From Flavobacteriaceae bacterium (GTDB taxonomy: Bacteria; Bacteroidota; Bacteroidia; Flavobacteriales; Flavobacteriaceae): a stretch of 27,453 bases of DNA. The notes under the pieces are model-generated. The model was not told the DNA's origin and ran no database searches. It saw only the letters and a program-made list of their open reading frames with translations. The stretch is taken from NCBI GenBank assembly GCA_947443815.1, contig CANEXR010000005.1, positions 1 to 27,453 of the forward strand. Direction: 5' to 3'. Made by a program: the position numbers and the translations under genes. Shown piece after piece: positions 23,161-27,453 of this stretch (position 1 is its first letter; every line of letters starts with the position of its first letter).

Positions 23161-25263
23161 TTATTTTAGGATTTGATAAGCAATTAATGCTACGGCATAC
23201 GCTAATGCACTCATAAAAATGAGTTGCCCTAATGGCCATTTCCAAGTATTGGTTTCTTTCTTGGTTATTGCAAGTGTACTGGCACATTGCATCGCAAATG
23301 CATAAAAGAGCAGTAAAGATATTCCAGAGGCAAAATTAAAAATTTTCTGACCCGTTTCTGGATTAATCTCCGCTTGCATTTTATCTTTTATGGTATTTTC
23401 ATTATCGCTGTCACCCACACTATAAATGGTGGCTAAAGTTCCCACAAATACTTCTCGTGCTGCAAAGGAACTAATGATGGCAATGCCAATTTTCCAGTCG
23501 TATCCCAAAGGAGAAATAGCAGGTTCAATCGTTTTTCCCATCAAACCAATATAGGAATTTTCTAATTTTTGAGAGGCAATTTCATTTTGCAATTCCGATT
23601 CTGAAAGTGGTTTTGCTTTGTTATTTTCTATTACTATGCGTTCTGCTTCATTAAATTTTTTGCCTGGACCATAAGATGCCAAGAACCATAATACAATTGA
23701 AATTGCTAAAATTATTTTACCAGCACCAAAAATAAAGGCTTTGGTTTTTTCAATCACATTAATAGCTACATTTTTTAATAGCGGTAATTTGTAATTTGGC
23801 ATTTCTACTATAAAATACGTTTTTCCTTTTATTTTTAAGATTTTATTTAAAATATAAGCGGATAAAATAGCCGTACCAAAACCCAAAAGATACAATAACA
23901 TTAAGGTTAAGCCTTGCATGTTAATAACGCCAAAAATCCGTTCGTCTGGGATAACTAGCGCTATGATAATGGCATAAACAGGAAGTCTTGCGGAACAAGT
24001 GGTAAATGGAGTTACTAAAATCGTGATGAGTCTTTCTTTCCAATTTTCGATATTTCGAGTAGCCATAATTGCAGGAATAGCACAAGCTGTTCCCGAAATT
24101 AAAGGGACAATACTTTTGCCAGACAAACCAAATTTTCGCATGATTTTATCCATCAAAAACACCACACGACTCATATAACCGCTTTCTTCCAAAACGGAAA
24201 TAAACAGAAATAAAAAGGCAATTTGGGGAATAAAAATCAAAATCCCACCTATACCAGGTATGATTCCTTGCGAAATTAAATTAGTCAAAACACCAGCAGG
24301 TAATTTTTCGGCTGCCAATGTACTCAAAGAGGCAAAAGAAGTATCTATGAATTCCATTGGAACTTTTGACCATTCAAAAATGGATTGAAAAATACCAAAT
24401 AATATCACAAAGAAAATAACATAACCCCATATTTTATGAGTAAGTACACGGTCGAGTTTGGAGCGAAAATCTTTAGCAACGGTAGTGTCAATTTTTAATC
24501 CTTCTTTCAACACATCATTGATAAACTGGTATCTTTTGATGGTTTCTTTTTGTTGTAATCGTTTTAAATCAGAATGCGATTTTGTAAAAGAACTTCTGAT
24601 TTCATTACGGTCCAAGTTTAAGAAATTGACATCTTGGGTAATTACCAACCACAATTTATACAACAACTGATTGGGAAACGTTTTTCTGAGACTATCAAAA
24701 TATTCTGTGTCAATACTTGAAGCGTTCAAACAAGGTTTATTAGAAATCGTTTTATAAGAAACAATTAATTTTTTGAGTGCATCAATTCCAAACCCTTTTC
24801 GGGAGCTGATAAGGGCTATTTTGGTTTTTAAATGTTCCTCGAGATACGGAATGTTTAAGGTAATACCTTTGTATTTCATTCTATCAGCCATATTAATCAC
24901 TAATATAGTCGGAATTTCAAGGTCTTTTATTTGAGTAAAAAGGAGTAAATTACGTTTCAAATTTTCAACATCCGTTACAACTAGTGCCACATCGGGATAT
25001 AATTTGTCATTTTTATTCAATAGCAATTCAATCACTACATTCTCATCAATGGAGCTGGCATTCAAGCTATACGTTCCAGGTAAATCTAGAATATTAGCTT
25101 TGGCATTATTGGGTAATTTACAAAAACCAATCTTTTTCTCTACCGTAATACCGGGATAATTTCCTACTTGTTGGTTCAAACCTGTTAATTGATTAAAAAC
25201 AGATGTTTTTCCAACGTTTGGATTACCAATTAATGCAACATTGATATTCTGATTGCTTAACAT
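23161..25263 (-). CDS. feoB: ferrous iron transport protein B
   Basis: This 700-residue inner-membrane Fe(II) transporter has an N-terminal G domain with G1 GNPNVGKTS (13-21), the G2 region GNYPGITVE (34-42), G3 DLPGTYS (60-66) and G4 NMAD (about 123-126). A helical GDI-like part and a membrane domain follow, the latter with the Gate motifs (for example GGILIFIPQIAFLFLFISVLEESGYMSR and SGTACAIPAIMATR). The length is normal. The start ATG lies 7 bases inside the end of feoA, so translation is coupled. It uses GTP to drive ferrous iron import. Confidence 0.97.
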   Translation of the reverse strand: MLSNQNINVALIGNPNVGKTSVFNQLTGLNQQVGNYPGITVEKKIGFCKLPNNAKANILDLPGTYSLNASSIDENVVIELLLNKNDKLYPDVALVVTDVENLKRNLLLFTQIKDLEIPTILVINMADRMKYKGITLNIPYLEEHLKTKIALISSRKGFGIDALKKLIVSYKTISNKPCLNASSIDTEYFDSLRKTFPNQLLYKLWLVITQDVNFLNLDRNEIRSSFTKSHSDLKRLQQKETIKRYQFINDVLKEGLKIDTTVAKDFRSKLDRVLTHKIWGYVIFFVILFGIFQSIFEWSKVPMEFIDTSFASLSTLAAEKLPAGVLTNLISQGIIPGIGGILIFIPQIAFLFLFISVLEESGYMSRVVFLMDKIMRKFGLSGKSIVPLISGTACAIPAIMATRNIENWKERLITILVTPFTTCSARLPVYAIIIALVIPDERIFGVINMQGLTLMLLYLLGFGTAILSAYILNKILKIKGKTYFIVEMPNYKLPLLKNVAINVIEKTKAFIFGAGKIILAISIVLWFLASYGPGKKFNEAERIVIENNKAKPLSESELQNEIASQKLENSYIGLMGKTIEPAISPLGYDWKIGIAIISSFAAREVFVGTLATIYSVGDSDNENTIKDKMQAEINPETGQKIFNFASGISLLLFYAFAMQCASTLAITKKETNTWKWPLGQLIFMSALAYAVALIAYQILK

Positions 25264-25499
25264 AAGTTGGTTTTGATAATTTCAACTTGAATCTCTTTTG
25301 CGGTTTCTACCCGAATAGCTACATGCGAACCATTAATATCTAAATATAAAGGGTCTCCAAATGGAGCAATTTGAAGTAATTCCACTAAATTTCCAGGCAA
25401 GCAACCCATTTCCAATAATTTTAACGGAACGGTATCGATGTCAAAGTCTTTTATGATGGCTTTCTCGCCTTTTTTGAGTAAATTTAGGGTTGTTTGCAA
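25257..25499 (-). CDS. feoA: ferrous iron transport protein A
   Basis: This 80-residue SH3-like protein thought to support FeoB has the family pattern GEKAIIKDF, LLEMGCLPG and PLYLDINGSHVAIR. No ATG lies before residue 31, where the motif is already under way. The frame begins at TTG (25499), two codons after an in-frame TAA, so TTG is the likely start. It overlaps feoB by 7 bases. Upstream is a consensus -7 box and a palindrome that may bind a metal regulator. Confidence 0.93.
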   Translation of the reverse strand: MQTTLNLLKKGEKAIIKDFDIDTVPLKLLEMGCLPGNLVELLQIAPFGDPLYLDINGSHVAIRVETAKEIQVEIIKTNLC

Positions 25500-25525
25500 A
25501 CCTTATTTAGATTGAATTAAGATTG

Positions 25526-25552
25526 CAAAAATACATATTTTAATACTAAAAT
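25526..25552 (-). promoter_or_regulatory. feoAB promoter and candidate operator
   Basis: On the minus strand TATTTTTG (25526-25533) is a consensus -7 box, 27 bases before the TTG start. Just upstream is the 16-bp palindrome ATTTTAGTATTAAAAT (25537-25552; 6-bp arms, 4-base spacer), placed where a repressor would block the promoter. Its TTTTAG half recalls the site at 20211, but AT-rich DNA yields such repeats by chance. Confidence 0.4.
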
Positions 25553-25611
25553 GAATGCTATTTATCATTTTTGTAATGAAATAAAAGCAGCTACCATAAG
25601 AAAATAGCTTT

Positions 25612-25646
25612 AAGTATCTTTTTTAGGTACAGATAAAAGTATACTT
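25612..25646 (-). terminator. weak hairpin after the SCO gene
   Basis: AAGTAT (25612-25617) plus CTTTTTTA can pair with TAAAAG and ATACTT (25634-25646) around an 8-base loop. It lies 8 bases past the stop codon of the SCO gene, but a T tract on the minus strand is poor. Confidence 0.3.
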
Positions 25647-25653
25647 AACGAAT

Positions 25654-26316
25654 TTACTCACATAAATAATTAATATCAGCAATCAGGCGTTCAATATCTT
25701 CTTTTTTAGTTCCATCATAAAAACCTCGAACCCGTTTTTTTTGATCGACCAAAACAAAATTTTCAGTATGTACCATATCGTATAATTCTTCTGGTCTTCC
25801 AAGTTTGACGGCTAAATAGGATTTTCTAGCCATCGTATAAATTTCTTTTTTATCACCAGTAACCAAGTTCCATTTGCTGTCAACAACTCCGTTTTTTAAG
25901 GCATACGCTTTCAAAACAGGTACACTATCTGTTTCTGGAAAAACAGTATGAGATAACAACATTACTTTTGGATTATGCAGAATGGCTTTTTGAACTTCGA
26001 CTAAATTAGTGGTCATTTTTGGACAAATAGAACCACAAGTTGTGAAGAAAAAATCTGCAACATATACTTTTCCTTCATAGTCTTTTTGTGTTATCGTTTT
26101 TCCGTTTTGGTTCACAAAAGAAAAATCAGCAATTGTATGGTATTTGCTTACATACTGAATGGTACTATCAACTAATTCTGGATTAACATCAGAAGGATTG
26201 TATATTGGAAGTGATTTTTCTGGTTTTAAAGCCGTATAAAATAGAGTTATTGTAACAATAGAAAAGACTAAAAGAGCACCAAAGAATTTTCGAAATTTAT
26301 AAAAAAAACGGGCCAT
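25654..26316 (-). CDS. SCO1/SenC family copper-binding thioredoxin-fold protein
   Basis: This 220-residue protein is anchored by one N-terminal helix (about 12-30) with a periplasmic thioredoxin-like domain. It carries CGSIC (Cys94 and Cys98, the CxxxC copper/thiol site, in FFFTTCGSICPK) and the third ligand His183 in YDMVHTENFVLVD. SCO proteins deliver copper to, or reduce, the CuA site of cytochrome c oxidase. The start is the ATG at 26316; a TTG at 26349 would lie upstream of the -7 box TACTTTTG (26331-26338). Confidence 0.92.
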   Translation of the reverse strand: MARFFYKFRKFFGALLVFSIVTITLFYTALKPEKSLPIYNPSDVNPELVDSTIQYVSKYHTIADFSFVNQNGKTITQKDYEGKVYVADFFFTTCGSICPKMTTNLVEVQKAILHNPKVMLLSHTVFPETDSVPVLKAYALKNGVVDSKWNLVTGDKKEIYTMARKSYLAVKLGRPEELYDMVHTENFVLVDQKKRVRGFYDGTKKEDIERLIADINYLCE

Positions 26317-26330
26317 AAAAATATTTTTTG

Positions 26331-26338
26331 CAAAAGTA
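26331..26338 (-). promoter_or_regulatory. -7 box for the SCO gene
   Basis: The minus strand reads TACTTTTG, matching TAnnTTTG, 14 bases before the ATG at 26316; the leader would be very short. No TTG -33 box is evident. Confidence 0.5.
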
Positions 26339-26426
26339 CAAAAAGACAATTTTAAAAAAGAAACTCTTTTTAATTTATTAGTAATTTATAATCCTAATTT
26401 GTTTAAGACAGAATAACTCTAGTATT

Positions 26427-27350
26427 TCAAATCTTTTTTTTTCGCATAGCAAAATTAATAAGGTATAACCCAATCAAGGTGACGCTTCCACCAAAGATAA
26501 TTGCAGTAGTCAACGGTTCTCCAAAAATAAAAGAGCCTAAAAGCACCGCTACAATTGGGTTCACATACGCATATACACTACTTAATTCAGTAGGAAGTCT
26601 TTGCAAGGCATAAATAAAAGCAATAAAAGTCAATACAGACCCAATAATAACCAAATAAGCAATTGATAACCAGGAATTGATAGGAATATCAGAAATTGGA
26701 ATACTCTTCCCTGTTGCACCTACAAATGCAAAAAGGAAAATACTAGAAATAAACATTTGTAGCCCTAAACTAAAATAGGGATTGAAACTAGCCGCTTTTT
26801 TCTTTGTATACAAAGTACCAAATGCCCAAGTTATTGTTGCCGCTATCGAAAGTGCTATCCCAAACTGAAAATCAGGCTGTATAAAATCAAGCAAGTGCTC
26901 ATAAAAGATAACGCAAACTCCTCCAAAACAAATCAAAATTCCCAAAACAGCCAATCGAGTAATGCGTTCGCCTCTGAAAAAACTAATAAAAACAATCCAT
27001 AAAGGAACCATAGCCCCAATAATAGCTCCCAATCCACTACTGATATATTTGACGCCCCAAGTACTGAGTCCATTACTGCAAACAAAATTAAGTAAACTAA
27101 GAATGAAGATACTTTTCCATTGTTTCCCTTTTGGCCAAGTGGTTTTTTTAAATAAGAAAAAAGAAATATAAAGAAATCCACCAATAAATTGTCTAATAGC
27201 AGCTAGTTGCAAAGCAGGCATGTGTTTTACACCCTCTTTAGAAGCCAACCAAGTGGTCCCCCAAAAAAAACTGACCCAACACAATGCGAGTACTGGCAAT
27301 CCAATAGCATTAATTTTAGACGAAAAAGCATTCTTTATTTTAGTTCTCAA
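26427..27350 (-). CDS. EamA/DMT-family transporter
   Basis: This 307-residue protein has ten hydrophobic helices in two repeats, the drug/metabolite transporter layout, with EamA features such as WVSFFWGTTWLASKEGVKHMPA near the start and PTELSSVYAYVNPIVAVLLGSFIFGEPLT in the second half. It probably exports amino acids or related metabolites; the substrate cannot be told. No ATG precedes the first helix. The frame begins at TTG (27350), six codons after an in-frame TAA, or possibly at a second TTG at codon 18. TTG initiation is therefore likely. Confidence 0.88.
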   Translation of the reverse strand: MRTKIKNAFSSKINAIGLPVLALCWVSFFWGTTWLASKEGVKHMPALQLAAIRQFIGGFLYISFFLFKKTTWPKGKQWKSIFILSLLNFVCSNGLSTWGVKYISSGLGAIIGAMVPLWIVFISFFRGERITRLAVLGILICFGGVCVIFYEHLLDFIQPDFQFGIALSIAATITWAFGTLYTKKKAASFNPYFSLGLQMFISSIFLFAFVGATGKSIPISDIPINSWLSIAYLVIIGSVLTFIAFIYALQRLPTELSSVYAYVNPIVAVLLGSFIFGEPLTTAIIFGGSVTLIGLYLINFAMRKKKI

Positions 27351-27351
27351 C

Positions 27352-27453
27352 TTAGAGGTTTGTTTTTATAAAAGTATAATTCAAAATGCTTTTTATTTTA
27401 TCACTTGAAATCTGTTTCCCAGAGCAATTATTAGTAGCAGCAAATTTAGGCAA
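27352..27453 (-). other. ambiguous right edge
   Basis: The last 102 bases are open on the minus strand in a frame that ends TAA at 27352, one base before the TTG of the EamA gene; this could be the tail of a preceding gene (ending YTFIKTNL). A plus-strand frame from an ATG at 27386 (MLFILSLEICFPEQLLVAAN) is also open to the edge. The sequence is too short to choose. Confidence 0.2.

Noticed and set aside
26317..26349. SCO protein starting at a TTG at 26349
   Set aside because: The -7 box TACTTTTG (26331-26338) lies downstream of it; the ATG at 26316 fits the membrane anchor.

Overview
The window looks like a core-genome segment of a gliding member of the Flavobacteriaceae, most likely Flavobacterium (Bacteroidota). 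The reasons are AT-rich DNA, repeated TAnnTTTG -7 boxes (the Bacteroidota sigma consensus), little Shine-Dalgarno signal, and family-specific genes: the type IX secretion/gliding lipoprotein SprE, the gliding lipoprotein GldH, a DUF5687 ABC permease, and a RicT-GldH-PBP1A cluster. I see no rRNA, tRNA, CRISPR array, insertion sequence or prophage, and no intergenic gap exceeds 300 bases.

Layout. (1) 1-5178, minus strand: sprE, bactofilin, atpZ, a small four-helix membrane protein, atpB with its own promoter, and the start of atpE; this is the upstream end of the F0F1 ATP synthase locus. (2) 5266-7494, minus: a two-gene ABC exporter. (3) 7622-8720, plus: a PaaE-type flavin/2Fe-2S reductase with a clean terminator. 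(4) 8775-9600: a 27-codon reading frame coupled by ATGA to a small lipoprotein gene, a decayed-looking stretch, then a perfect 21-bp hairpin. (5) 9621-11628, minus: 3-oxoacid CoA-transferase subunits A and B with a methyltransferase gene between them. (6) 11785-15889, minus: ricT, gldH and a class A penicillin-binding protein. (7) 16084-18027, minus: trhO (tRNA U34 hydroxylation), carrying an extra C-terminal domain, and a bacilliredoxin, each with promoter and terminator. (8) 18225-25499: a pigment and metal region. An outer-membrane barrel gene and a lycopene cyclase gene run leftward; divergent from them are an Nramp metal transporter fused to a UspA domain and a DtxR/MntR-type regulator; converging on the regulator come feoA, feoB and a tiny FeoB-associated Cys-rich protein. 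(9) 25654-27350, minus: a SCO-type copper/thiol protein and an EamA-family exporter.

How the parts fit. The metal block is the most coherent unit: Mn/Fe importer, metal-sensing repressor and the ferrous-iron uptake operon lie together, and a 7+7 bp palindrome sits between the divergent barrel gene and the importer gene, where a DtxR-family operator would be expected. The most unusual structure is a pair of related intergenic elements (11699-11776 and 22190-22335). They share conserved ends and have different hairpin cores, and each lies just after a gene in the sense orientation of that gene. I found no clearly new multi-gene system; the strongest leads are this repeat family, two domain fusions (Nramp-UspA, and TrhO with a U32-like tail), the candidate metal operator, and three genes that appear to start at TTG.
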